In this document: in pieces, positions 1-9,127 of the stretch | How positions within the stretch are numbered: position 1 is the stretch's first letter | Layout of the letters: every line of letters begins with the position of its first letter | From: Sulfurimonas sp. | GTDB lineage: Bacteria > Campylobacterota > Campylobacteria > Campylobacterales > Sulfurimonadaceae | NCBI GenBank assembly: GCA_027063505.1 | Contig: JAMORO010000061.1 | Span: 1 to 64,000, forward strand | Length of the DNA: 64,000 nt | Reading direction: 5' to 3' | Program-made: the position numbers and the translations under genes | Notes under the pieces: model-generated | Seen by the model: the letters and a program-made list of their open reading frames with translations, nothing else | Told to the model about the DNA's origin: nothing | Databases searched by the model: none

Positions 1-1
1 G

Positions 2-2683
2 ATGTACCATGTTGGTCGTCCAAATGAGAATGGTTTCGGTCACCGTGTACCACACTCAATGGGTTGTGATGGATATGATTCTCATACAAACATCTGTTCT
101 GCTGGTGCTCGTCAAGGCTCTATTCAGTGGGCGAATGATGATAGAAACTCGCCAGATTGGAAAAATGCTAAATTAGTATTCTTACAATCTTCACATGCTG
201 CAGATGCAGGTCACTACTTTCAACAATCAGCAGGTCTTATCGCTGAAGCACGTTCTAATGGTGCGAAAATGGTTGTTCTTGATCCACGTCTTTCAAACTC
301 TGCTGGTATTGCAGATCTTTGGATGCCAGTATGGCCAGGTACAGAGACTGCACTTTATCTTTATCTTGCAAACCGTGTTTTACATGAAAAAGATATTAAT
401 GGTGAAGATTTAGTTGATCATGAGTTCGTGGAGAACTGGATTAACTGGGATCGTCTAATGGCAGACAGTGAGTATATTAAAAAACTTAAAAATGAGTATG
501 GATATATTCAAACTATGCCAAAAGATAAATCTTATAAATCATTTATTGAAATGCTTAAAGAGATGTATGCTCCTTACACAAAAGAGTTTGTTACTAAAGA
601 GTGTAAAATCGAAGGTTATGAAGATAAACTAGATGAACTTTTCGATATGTATATCGATGCTGGTAGTAAAATTGCTACTTATATCTGGCGTTCAGGTCCT
701 ATTGCTCACCGTGGTGGTTGGATGATTGCACGTTCTGCATTTTTAAGTTTAGCACTTCGTGGAGCACTTCGTGGTGATATTGGTGGTACTTCATGGCACC
801 ACTGGCATGAAATTTCTGTAGCTGGTAAAGGTGAGAAATCAACTGTATCAGGTGAACGTCCAGCGAAAGTTGATGTTTGGAATGAGATTGCATGGCCACC
901 TGAGTATCCACTCTCTTCATATGAGATGAGTATGTTAATGCCTCACCTTCTTATGGATACAGAGTGGCAACAAAAATGGAAGAAAAAAGGGCTTAACATC
1001 CCTACAAAACTTTCAGTATGGTTCCCACGTATGTACAATCCAGTTTGGATTAACCCTGATGGTTTCCGTTGGATAGAGCTTCTTAAAGATGAGAAAAAAG
1101 TTGAACTAACGTTTAATCTTTCTCCAACTTGGTCTGAAACTAACTGGTACTGTGATTATATCCTTCCAGTTGGACTTGCAGGTGAGAGAAATGATCAACA
1201 ATCAACTCCATCTAAACCAGAGCAACGTATAGAGTTCCGTCAAGCAGTTGTCCGTGTTGCAGCTGAGAGAATGGGATGGAAAGCAAAAGATCCAACTCGT
1301 GCTACACTTGAAGCACACATGAAATTTGGTCTTGGTGAAGTTTGGGAAGAGTCAGAATTTTGGCCAAACATCATGGTTCATCATATTGATCCAAAAGGTG
1401 ATTTAGGTATTAGAAAATACTGGGCAAGTAAAAAAGATCCAACTCGTGCTGTAACAGTGCCAGAGTGGTTTGATGCTGCTATGAGTCTTTTACCAAACCT
1501 TTTTAAAGAAGCAAAAGCTATGTACCCAGATGCTGAATTCCCAGTATATGATTACATGAGTGTACATGGTGCATGGACAGAGAAAAAAGATGTTTATAAA
1601 CCTCAAGAGGAAGAACTTAAAATTGATCGTGATTTTGTTTATGCTCACGGTAAAAAGTATCCTCGTAGAGAAGTTACTCAAGATGAGTATGGTGCATTAT
1701 GGATAGAACATGATGGACGTAAGCACTCTATTGGTGTTGAAATCGATGGTAAATTCCACGAAGGTTTCCACACTCTAAGTAAAAAACTTGAGTTCTACTC
1801 TGAGTGGTTTGCTGAGTGGAAATGGCCAGAGTATGCTATTCCTATCTACCCAAGAACAGCAGAAGAACGTAAAAAAATGGTTCACCTTGTAACTCAAGTT
1901 CACCATGACTTTATGCAAAATGATAATGAGTTTGCTTTAAATACAGTATTTAGACTGCCGTATAATATTCATACTCGTTCTGTGAACTCTAAGCACCTTA
2001 TGGAAATCTCTCAGAACCATAATCCAGTTTGGATTAATACTGAAGATGCTGACCGTTTAGGAATCAAACGTGGTGATGCTATTAAAGTGAAGATTACAGA
2101 TACTGTATCTAATCTTGATTCAGGTTATTTCATCGCTATGGCTGTTCCAACTGAAGCTACAATGCCGGGTGTTCTTGCTAACTCTCACCATGCTGGTCGT
2201 TGGAAACTCGTTGAGTCTGTAAATATTCCAGGATTTGAGCATAAACTTGGTGTTATGGGTATTGGTTCTCCAACTTATGAGCTTAAAATGGATGGTAAAG
2301 TGGGTACACTTAAACCAACTAAAGGTATTCATCCTCGTCACGATATCTGGAGATTTAAAGAGTTTAATAAAGATCTTGATAATATCTGGTGGGATGGTCT
2401 TTCAGGTTCATGGCAAAATGCTGTTGCACCTACTCATGCTGACCCTATTGCAGGTAACCATGCATGGCACCAAAAAGTTATTATAGAGAAAGCTGGTCCT
2501 GATGATAAAATCGGTGATATTTCAGTGAACTATGAAAATAACTTTAAAACATATCAAGCATGGAGAGATAAACTGACTCGTCCACTTGAAACTGGTGATG
2601 TTTTACGTCGTCCACAACATATTAAACGTCCAGCTGTTCCGCTTTCAAACAAAGCTTATGCAGTAGAAATTAAAGACGCTTAA
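2..2683 (+). CDS. Molybdopterin-dependent oxidoreductase, DMSO reductase family catalytic subunit, 5' truncated by window edge
   Basis: Translation contains family-typical stretches (SHTNICSAGAR, SSHAADAGHYF, GAKMVVLDPRLSNSAGIADLWMPVWPG) and a C-terminal molybdopterin-dinucleotide-binding-like region; N-terminus is missing, so Fe-S site and Tat signal cannot be seen. Substrate not assignable. Confidence 0.9.
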   Translation: MYHVGRPNENGFGHRVPHSMGCDGYDSHTNICSAGARQGSIQWANDDRNSPDWKNAKLVFLQSSHAADAGHYFQQSAGLIAEARSNGAKMVVLDPRLSNSAGIADLWMPVWPGTETALYLYLANRVLHEKDINGEDLVDHEFVENWINWDRLMADSEYIKKLKNEYGYIQTMPKDKSYKSFIEMLKEMYAPYTKEFVTKECKIEGYEDKLDELFDMYIDAGSKIATYIWRSGPIAHRGGWMIARSAFLSLALRGALRGDIGGTSWHHWHEISVAGKGEKSTVSGERPAKVDVWNEIAWPPEYPLSSYEMSMLMPHLLMDTEWQQKWKKKGLNIPTKLSVWFPRMYNPVWINPDGFRWIELLKDEKKVELTFNLSPTWSETNWYCDYILPVGLAGERNDQQSTPSKPEQRIEFRQAVVRVAAERMGWKAKDPTRATLEAHMKFGLGEVWEESEFWPNIMVHHIDPKGDLGIRKYWASKKDPTRAVTVPEWFDAAMSLLPNLFKEAKAMYPDAEFPVYDYMSVHGAWTEKKDVYKPQEEELKIDRDFVYAHGKKYPRREVTQDEYGALWIEHDGRKHSIGVEIDGKFHEGFHTLSKKLEFYSEWFAEWKWPEYAIPIYPRTAEERKKMVHLVTQVHHDFMQNDNEFALNTVFRLPYNIHTRSVNSKHLMEISQNHNPVWINTEDADRLGIKRGDAIKVKITDTVSNLDSGYFIAMAVPTEATMPGVLANSHHAGRWKLVESVNIPGFEHKLGVMGIGSPTYELKMDGKVGTLKPTKGIHPRHDIWRFKEFNKDLDNIWWDGLSGSWQNAVAPTHADPIAGNHAWHQKVIIEKAGPDDKIGDISVNYENNFKTYQAWRDKLTRPLETGDVLRRPQHIKRPAVPLSNKAYAVEIKDA

Positions 2684-2810
2684 GTCTATGTCGTAAGCCC
2701 TCTTTTAGAGGTGCTTCGATATACTCACTCAAAATGACTCATTGCTTAATTTATTAATTTTTTAATATAAATTACTCAAGAAGTTATAATAATCCAAAGG
2801 AATTTTTTTA

Positions 2811-3461
2811 ATGCAAGATGTACTTACAAACCAAGAAGCACGTATAAATATTTATGCTCTACTCTCACGTTTACTTATGAATGAAGTTGATGAAGAGCTT
2901 TTAAAAACAATAGAAAATGATGAAAATATGATGGCCTTTTTCCCAAGTTATGCAAAATGGGGACGTCGTGATGAGATGGATCATAAAACACTTATTGAGA
3001 GTTATCTTAATGTAGATTTTACAAATCTTTTTTTACTTCATATGACTCCTTATGAGTCTTTCTACTGTAGAGAAGATCAGATGATGGAAACTGCAGGCGA
3101 AAATCCTGTACTTCAAGTCTTTAATGATCATGACTTTAGAGTAGACCTTGGTAAAGCGAGAGCTGTGAGTGTGGATCATATTGGGATTGAGTTTGAGTTT
3201 ATGTATATGCTCTGTGATGCTGAAAAGAAAGCACTTCTTGATGCTAATAAAGAGACTGCCTGTGAAATAGCAAAAATTCAGCAAAAATTCTTAAAAGAGC
3301 ATCTTTTAGAGTGGGCTCCAATGTTCTTACTCAATGTTAAAAGTGAAGCTGGGACAGCATTATATTTTGATCTTGCTGATTTAGCTTTAGAGTTTATGAT
3401 GAGTGATTATGAATATTTATGTGAATTTATTCAAGATGGGAAATGTAACTACGAAGCATGA
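2811..3461 (+). CDS. TorD/DmsD-like molybdoenzyme chaperone
   Basis: All-helical ~216 aa protein directly downstream of the molybdoenzyme; TorD-like features (ALLSRLL start, LHMTPYESFYCRED, HIGIEFEFMYML, HLLEWAPMF). Confidence 0.85.
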   Translation: MQDVLTNQEARINIYALLSRLLMNEVDEELLKTIENDENMMAFFPSYAKWGRRDEMDHKTLIESYLNVDFTNLFLLHMTPYESFYCREDQMMETAGENPVLQVFNDHDFRVDLGKARAVSVDHIGIEFEFMYMLCDAEKKALLDANKETACEIAKIQQKFLKEHLLEWAPMFLLNVKSEAGTALYFDLADLALEFMMSDYEYLCEFIQDGKCNYEA

Positions 3462-4561
3462 GCCTTTTAACCCTAGATATAGCAAAGTGTGTAAGAACTA
3501 CAAATAAGTTTTCTGAGTGTGTCGAGTGTGTGAATGCTTGCCCTGTTGCAACTATTAAAATAGATGAGCAACTGCCTTCTTTTGTACCAAATGATTGTGT
3601 TGGGTGTGGAGGATGTTTAGCCGCTTGTCCAAGTAGTGCTTACAAACTTGATGACTTTAATGCTATAAATTTTATGTTTTCATATTTAGAATCAGAGAGG
3701 GAGAGTATCTCTTGTAAAGAGGATGAAATTCCTTGTCTTGCAGCTTTAAATGTGGAAGAGATTTTAAGTATGTCTCTGCTTACTTCAAAAGAGATTCTTT
3801 TTGATAGATCTCACTGTAGTGAGTGTGAAATTGCAAAAGTAAATCTAAGTATTATAGAAAAGAGAGTCGAAGAGGTTAACTTTCTCCTTGAAGCGATGGA
3901 AGTTGAAAAATCTGTTCGCTTTGAAGTCCTAGAGTCTATGGAAGTAGTAAAAAATAGTGATACAGCAAGTCGAAGAGATTTTCTTTCAAAAGCATCTATT
4001 AAAGAAGCTGCAAAAGCGAAGCATAAGTTTGACAATAGTGTAGAAGCTCTTGATGAAGAGTTAAAAGAACATACTGCTACTGTAGAAGATATTCAAAGTA
4101 TAAGAAATAAAGTGGTTCCAGATAGAAGAAAGCTTCTTAAAATGGCTATGAAAAGAGCAGGAGTACCTGAAAAATTTCATGTTATAGAGAGTGAAGATAT
4201 CTCTTTTATCTCTCAAAAAGTTTTAGATGAAGAGAGCTGTACAAACTGCCAGATGTGTTACCGCATCTGTCCAACGGGAGCACTTAGCTCCGATAAGTAT
4301 GGCGGATTTATAGCATTTGATGCATTTAGCTGTATAAAGTGTACATCGTGTCATGATGTGTGTGAACCAAATTCACTGACAATAAAACCGACATTTAATC
4401 TCAAAGAGCTTTTTGAACCAAAGCAAGAGATACTTGTAAAGTTTAGTGTAAAACGGTGTGATGAGTGTGGTATGCCATTTGTATATCGTAGTGGTGAAGT
4501 GATGTGTACACGTTGTCGCATTGAAGAGGAAGAAGCAAATACATTATGGGGAATTAAGTAA
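3458..4561 (+). CDS. Multi-cluster 4Fe-4S ferredoxin-like protein with C-terminal zinc-ribbon-like CxxC pairs
   Basis: Four CxxCxxxC(P)-type motifs (CVECVNACP, CVGCGGCLAACP, CTNCQMCYRICP, CIKCTSCHDVCE) plus CDEC...CTRC; start overlaps the upstream stop (ATGA). Confidence 0.88.
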   Translation: MSLLTLDIAKCVRTTNKFSECVECVNACPVATIKIDEQLPSFVPNDCVGCGGCLAACPSSAYKLDDFNAINFMFSYLESERESISCKEDEIPCLAALNVEEILSMSLLTSKEILFDRSHCSECEIAKVNLSIIEKRVEEVNFLLEAMEVEKSVRFEVLESMEVVKNSDTASRRDFLSKASIKEAAKAKHKFDNSVEALDEELKEHTATVEDIQSIRNKVVPDRRKLLKMAMKRAGVPEKFHVIESEDISFISQKVLDEESCTNCQMCYRICPTGALSSDKYGGFIAFDAFSCIKCTSCHDVCEPNSLTIKPTFNLKELFEPKQEILVKFSVKRCDECGMPFVYRSGEVMCTRCRIEEEEANTLWGIK

Positions 4562-4989
4562 TGAGTGAAATAATGAGTGCACCAGAGACAATGAATGCCG
4601 ATAACATTATCTCTAAAAAAACAAAACTGTTTGGACTTATCGGTGAAAAAGCAGGTACAAACAATCTTTTTGCAATGATAAATAGACTTATAAAAGCAAA
4701 TAGTGTAGATGCAATGATAATCCCGATGAATATTCGTGAAGATGATTTTTACTTTACAGTTGCAAATATGAAAAAGTCTCATGTTGATGGGGCTTATATA
4801 GAAGAGGAGTTTCAGAGTGCTGTTCTTGATCTGCTTGACTATAAAGATGAGATAGTAGAAGTATACAATCGCTGTGACTTTGTTGTTAAAGAGGGTGAAA
4901 TACTTCGAGGCTTTCTACTAGAGAAGAATGATGTTAGTTCTAAAGAGGAACTTGCACAGATGATATATGAAGAAATTATAAAGGACTAA
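4561..4989 (+). CDS. Shikimate dehydrogenase N-terminal-domain-like protein, predicted pseudoenzyme
   Basis: KLFGLIGEKAGTNNLFAMINRLIKANSVDAMIIPMNI... and NRCDFVVKEGEILRGFLLE align by eye with AroE N-domain (KLFGVIGNPI.HS.SP.MHN.....D..Y.P..V and GAVNTIV..DGKL.GYNTD); no Rossmann domain; starts on TAATG overlap. Confidence 0.6.
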   Translation: MSEIMSAPETMNADNIISKKTKLFGLIGEKAGTNNLFAMINRLIKANSVDAMIIPMNIREDDFYFTVANMKKSHVDGAYIEEEFQSAVLDLLDYKDEIVEVYNRCDFVVKEGEILRGFLLEKNDVSSKEELAQMIYEEIIKD

Positions 4990-4991
4990 CT

Positions 4992-5453
4992 ATGAATGAA
5001 AACGATGTAAGTGATTTTAGAAATGAATTTGAGGCAATGAAAAAGCATGCCTTTGATAACTGTGCAGATGGTGAATGTGAAACACCTCAAGAATCATTTG
5101 ATGATTATCCTGACTATGTACGTGCAATATATGCAGAGATAATGCCTCCTGTTAAGAGTGGTGTTTACTTCTCTCGTTGGGATATTAAGGGTATGGCTGC
5201 TGAGCTTGATGAGCACATAGTTATGGATACTCGTGAGCGTATGTTTCAACACTATATGCGTTTTATTGGAAACCGTAAAGAGATGGAAGATGTTATTGGT
5301 GAGTTTAACAAACATATGGATATGAAGTGTGAACTCTATCGTGAATACTCAGAAAAGTATCCATCCACAAAAGAGATTTTTGATGCTAAAATCAAGAAAA
5401 CTGATCGTTCAAAAGAGTTTTTACAAAAAATGCTTGTGGATTTTTTTAGTTAA
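4992..5453 (+). CDS. Hypothetical helical protein of the molybdoenzyme operon
   Basis: ORF follows 4989 directly with RBS-like spacing; no family recognised. Confidence 0.75.
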   Translation: MNENDVSDFRNEFEAMKKHAFDNCADGECETPQESFDDYPDYVRAIYAEIMPPVKSGVYFSRWDIKGMAAELDEHIVMDTRERMFQHYMRFIGNRKEMEDVIGEFNKHMDMKCELYREYSEKYPSTKEIFDAKIKKTDRSKEFLQKMLVDFFS

Positions 5454-5472
5454 TTATCTTTAGATTTTAAAT

Positions 5473-5509
5473 GGATAAGAGGGATACTCTTATCCCCCCC
5501 CCCTTTTTT
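5473..5509. terminator. Rho-independent terminator between convergent genes, with C10 T6 tail
   Basis: Perfect 9-bp stem GGATAAGAG-GGATA-CTCTTATCC (5473-5495) running into a C10 run (5494-5503) and T6. Confidence 0.8.
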
Positions 5510-6095
5510 ATACTATATCTATAACTTTATCTGCATTATCAAACACTGTTTTTACCATCTCTTGAAAACGAACAGGAAAACTTTCTATATCTTCCTTTTT
5601 TGCATCAGCTTTTATGGCAGACATTAAAATAGCCATAGGATTTACTACTCTTTGTGGTCTGTAATTTACACCAACTTTTTTGCCTGTGTCTAAACGAGTA
5701 AAGCAGACATCACTCTCTATATCTGCACTATAAAAGAGTAGTTCTCTTCGCTTGTATTTACCAGTTGGAATACCTCCAAAACCGTAGTCAGTAGTAGCTC
5801 CAGTGATATTAGAGAGAACACATCCAACAACACCAGCATTCTCCTCTGTAGGCGATTTTTTTATCTCTACTTTTATCTCCCCTCGTTGTGGGAGAGTGTC
5901 GCCGTAGAGAGCCTTTAGCCCTTTAAGTGCTATAAGATAAGCACCTGAAACTGTACCACAACTATGTCCAGCAGATTTAACGATGTCAGCATAAGAGAAG
6001 TCTAAAATACCATCATCATTTACACCCAGAAATTTACTTAAGTCATCATAGAGAACTATTTTCTCTATATCATCAAAAAAAGATAAGTATTTCAT
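5508..6095 (-). CDS. FmdE-family (formylmethanofuran dehydrogenase subunit E-like) protein
   Basis: HSCGTVSGAYLIALKGLKALYGDTLPQRGEIKVEIK signature of FmdE-like domains. Confidence 0.75.
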   Translation of the reverse strand: MKYLSFFDDIEKIVLYDDLSKFLGVNDDGILDFSYADIVKSAGHSCGTVSGAYLIALKGLKALYGDTLPQRGEIKVEIKKSPTEENAGVVGCVLSNITGATTDYGFGGIPTGKYKRRELLFYSADIESDVCFTRLDTGKKVGVNYRPQRVVNPMAILMSAIKADAKKEDIESFPVRFQEMVKTVFDNADKVIDIV

Positions 6096-6124
6096 TGTTT
6101 TTACCTCCTACATGGTATATATAT

Positions 6125-6850
6125 TTACAAAAGGTGTGAACCTTTGGGAACTACACTAGAGATAACTTTTTTATTTTCTATCTTTAAAATTCTGTCACAC
6201 AGCGGTAACATAGCCTCATCATGTGTGACCATAATGACTGCTACATTTTGCTCTATCGCGATGCGTTTAAGCATCTTCACTACTCCAACAGAGCGTTCCA
6301 TATCAAGAGCTGCTGTTGGCTCATCTGCTAAGATTATCTCAGGAGTGTTTGCTAAGGCTCTAGCAATTGCAACTCTCTGGTTTTGACCACCAGAGAGTTC
6401 TGATGGCTTAGCGTGTGCTTTGTCTCCTATGTCAAAGTAATCTAAAAGCTCCATAGCTTTCTTCTCAGATTCCTCTGTGCTAAGTCCATTTGTTTGAGGT
6501 ACTAAAGTTACATTTTCTATAACATTTAAGAAGGGAATGAGATAGTGTGCTTGAAAGATAAAACCAATCTTCTCACGTCGTATTTTACGTGTCTCTTTTG
6601 TGAGCCACTTGTTCTCATATACTTTTTCATCTCCAAGCCAGATAGTACCACTAGTAGGCTCTTCAACACATCCTATCATCATAAGAAGTGTTGTTTTTCC
6701 TGCACCACTTGGAGCGATGAGGGCTACAAGTTCACCCTTGTTTACCTCAAAAGAGGCACCATCTATAATATCTACACGGCTATCGCCACTTCCAAAACTC
6801 TTTACAAGGTTTTGGACTTTTATGCTCTGTTTTTTACTCATTTTAACCAC
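6125..6850 (-). CDS. ABC transporter ATP-binding protein (LolD/MacB type)
   Basis: Walker A GPSGAGKTT-type (APSGAGKTTLL), LSGGQNQRVAIARAL, Walker B IILADEPTAALD. Confidence 0.93.
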   Translation of the reverse strand: MVKMSKKQSIKVQNLVKSFGSGDSRVDIIDGASFEVNKGELVALIAPSGAGKTTLLMMIGCVEEPTSGTIWLGDEKVYENKWLTKETRKIRREKIGFIFQAHYLIPFLNVIENVTLVPQTNGLSTEESEKKAMELLDYFDIGDKAHAKPSELSGGQNQRVAIARALANTPEIILADEPTAALDMERSVGVVKMLKRIAIEQNVAVIMVTHDEAMLPLCDRILKIENKKVISSVVPKGSHLL

Positions 6851-7988
6851 CTATCGCTGCTGCAGGATCTGCACTGATTACTTTTTTCACACCTATAAAT
6901 GATGAAAGGATAGATGCTATTATGACAACTATAAAAAGCATCCAAGCATCAGGAAGTTCTAAAACAACTCTCTTTGGAAACTTTGAATAGATAAGATGTG
7001 AAAAAGCATTTCCAAATATAAAGGCTAAAAAACCTAAAAGAAGAGTCTCCTGCACAATCATCTTAATAATAATGCTATTGGGAATCCCAATAAGCTTCAT
7101 AATAGAGATCTCTTTCATCTTCTCCAATGTCATTGTGTAGATAATAAGAGCGATGATTATTGTTGAGACAACTACTAAGATTGCTGTAAAAAGACCTATC
7201 TGTTTAGAAGCTCTCTCTATAAGATTTTTAGTAAGTATATCTTTTTGTTCATCTGCTGTATAGACACTTTTATGTTTCCATCTTTTAATGCTTGCGGCAA
7301 CCTTATCTACATCATAGCCACTCTTTATAGTTGCAACAATGGTGTTGACCATATGCGCATCACCACCTTTAAGACCTCTAGCTCTATCGTTTCGTATACG
7401 AGCATTTGAGTAGAGAAACTGTAGCTCTTGGGCATCTTTGAGGCTTATGTATATAAGTGGATCACCACCTGAAGAAACAGTCCCATGAGTTATACCTACT
7501 ACTTTGTAAATATTTCGTCCTAAGTTCATACTCTCACCAAGTTCAAAGCCAAGGTTATCACTTACTACTACTTCATAGTGAGATCTTTTTAGTCCTCGCC
7601 CCTTGATGAGTCTCTCTTTACTTATAGCGTTTATATCACCAAAAGGATCAAAACCAAGAGCAACTACTCGAAGAGGTTTTGTAGGAGTTGGTATCTGAAT
7701 GTTTTGAAAAGTAAGTGCTGCTGTTTTATCTACTCCATCTATAGCAAGAAGAGTGTTTTTAAGATCTTCAGGAACACGTGAAGCATCTGCAAATGGCCCT
7801 AAAGTATTCTCTTGAACTACCCATACATCGACACTTAGATCTTTAAGGAGTGCTTCTGCATCAACAAGCATTCCTCGATAAACGCCAATCATAATAAGTA
7901 CAATCCCAAGAAGCATACCAACTCCCATGGCCGTAACAATGAACTTTCCAAGAGTATGAGAGATGTCTTTTTTTGCTAAATTAATCAT
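6843..7988 (-). CDS. ABC transporter permease, FtsX/DevC-like
   Basis: One N-terminal TM, large periplasmic region, three C-terminal TMs; overlaps the ATPase gene. Confidence 0.9.
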   Translation of the reverse strand: MINLAKKDISHTLGKFIVTAMGVGMLLGIVLIMIGVYRGMLVDAEALLKDLSVDVWVVQENTLGPFADASRVPEDLKNTLLAIDGVDKTAALTFQNIQIPTPTKPLRVVALGFDPFGDINAISKERLIKGRGLKRSHYEVVVSDNLGFELGESMNLGRNIYKVVGITHGTVSSGGDPLIYISLKDAQELQFLYSNARIRNDRARGLKGGDAHMVNTIVATIKSGYDVDKVAASIKRWKHKSVYTADEQKDILTKNLIERASKQIGLFTAILVVVSTIIIALIIYTMTLEKMKEISIMKLIGIPNSIIIKMIVQETLLLGFLAFIFGNAFSHLIYSKFPKRVVLELPDAWMLFIVVIIASILSSFIGVKKVISADPAAAIGG

Positions 7989-9127
7989 TAGTGTACTCTT
8001 GAACCCTCAGAGAGAGGCTTTTTGTTTTTAGCAGGAACTATAAGTGTGTCAGAGCTATCTAGACCTGAAACTGCTATACTCTCACCACTTCTTGAGAGAA
8101 CTTTCACCTCTTTTGAGTGAGCTTTGCCATCTTTAAAAATCCAAACACTACTTTTTTCATCTTTATGAACAAGAGTATTAGCTGGAATTTTAGTGATGTT
8201 TCTTAGTTTTTTAGTTGTTATCTCTACTTCTGCTTGTTCGTTGATGTAAAAAGGGAGTGGTAACTCTTTAAACATTACATCTACTTCTCTCTCTCCTGTA
8301 ACAGCATCACTCTGTGGTACTATACGACTCACAAATCCTTGGTAAGTTTTATTAGATTTTGAGCGAAGTCGGATTGTTGCTTCTTGTTTTAGCGCTACTG
8401 CTCCACTCACTTTTTCATCTATGTAGGCTCGAATCCATACTGTTTTTGGGTCTACTATCTTGAGTATAGCCTGTGTTGGAACTACACTCTCTTGTACATC
8501 TGCTTCTCTAGCGATGATGTAACCATCTACGGGTGCATAAATTTTAAAACGAGAGAGTTTTTCATTAAGAGCCTCTGTATTTTTTTTAGCACGTGATATC
8601 TCCGCTCGTGCAGAGTTTATATGTGCTTTTGAAGCAGCTATCTGTGCATCAAGAGCATCTAAGTCTGCTTTTGCTTTGTCATATTCAGACTGTGATGCAA
8701 AAGATTGTGCTTTGAGCTTCTCATAGCGTTTATATGTTATGGAAGCTAAATCTTTTTGAGCACTAAGACTCTCAAGCTCTTTTCGTGATGCAATTAACTC
8801 CAAAGATGCTTTTTTTACAGAGATTTTTGCTTCTTCTAAAAGAAGTGGCATATCAACAGGATCCATCTCTACAAGAAGTTCCCCTTTTTTTACCCACTCT
8901 CCAGCATCTTTAGTGATAGTTAAGATTTTTGCAGCGCTTTGTGCATTTAGATTATAGATATTTTTGGCATCCACGTTTCCTATCCCAAATACTTCTACTG
9001 CCATATCTCCTAAAGTTGGAGAGACTTTAGTATAGGTACTTTTAGGAATGTATACTTTGTTATAAAAAAGAGTGCCTCCTCCAACTGCGAGTAGGGTTAC
9101 AAGAGAGTATTTTATTAAAGAGTTCAT
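7988..9127 (-). CDS. HlyD/MacA-type periplasmic adaptor subunit
   Basis: N-terminal TM, biotinyl-lipoyl-like halves (GDAGEWVKKGELLVEMDP; IYAPVDGYI), long coiled coil, beta-barrel domain. Confidence 0.93.
   Translation of the reverse strand: MNSLIKYSLVTLLAVGGGTLFYNKVYIPKSTYTKVSPTLGDMAVEVFGIGNVDAKNIYNLNAQSAAKILTITKDAGEWVKKGELLVEMDPVDMPLLLEEAKISVKKASLELIASRKELESLSAQKDLASITYKRYEKLKAQSFASQSEYDKAKADLDALDAQIAASKAHINSARAEISRAKKNTEALNEKLSRFKIYAPVDGYIIAREADVQESVVPTQAILKIVDPKTVWIRAYIDEKVSGAVALKQEATIRLRSKSNKTYQGFVSRIVPQSDAVTGEREVDVMFKELPLPFYINEQAEVEITTKKLRNITKIPANTLVHKDEKSSVWIFKDGKAHSKEVKVLSRSGESIAVSGLDSSDTLIVPAKNKKPLSEGSRVH

Noticed and set aside
4351-4782. 143-aa minus-strand ORF
   Set aside because: Antisense to the ferredoxin-like and AroE-like genes, which have clear family motifs; no RBS or protein features.
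5494-5503. C10 tract as coding phase-variation switch of the FmdE-like gene
   Set aside because: It lies just downstream of the stop codon (5508-5510 on the minus strand), so slippage would not shift the frame; kept only as a terminator observation.
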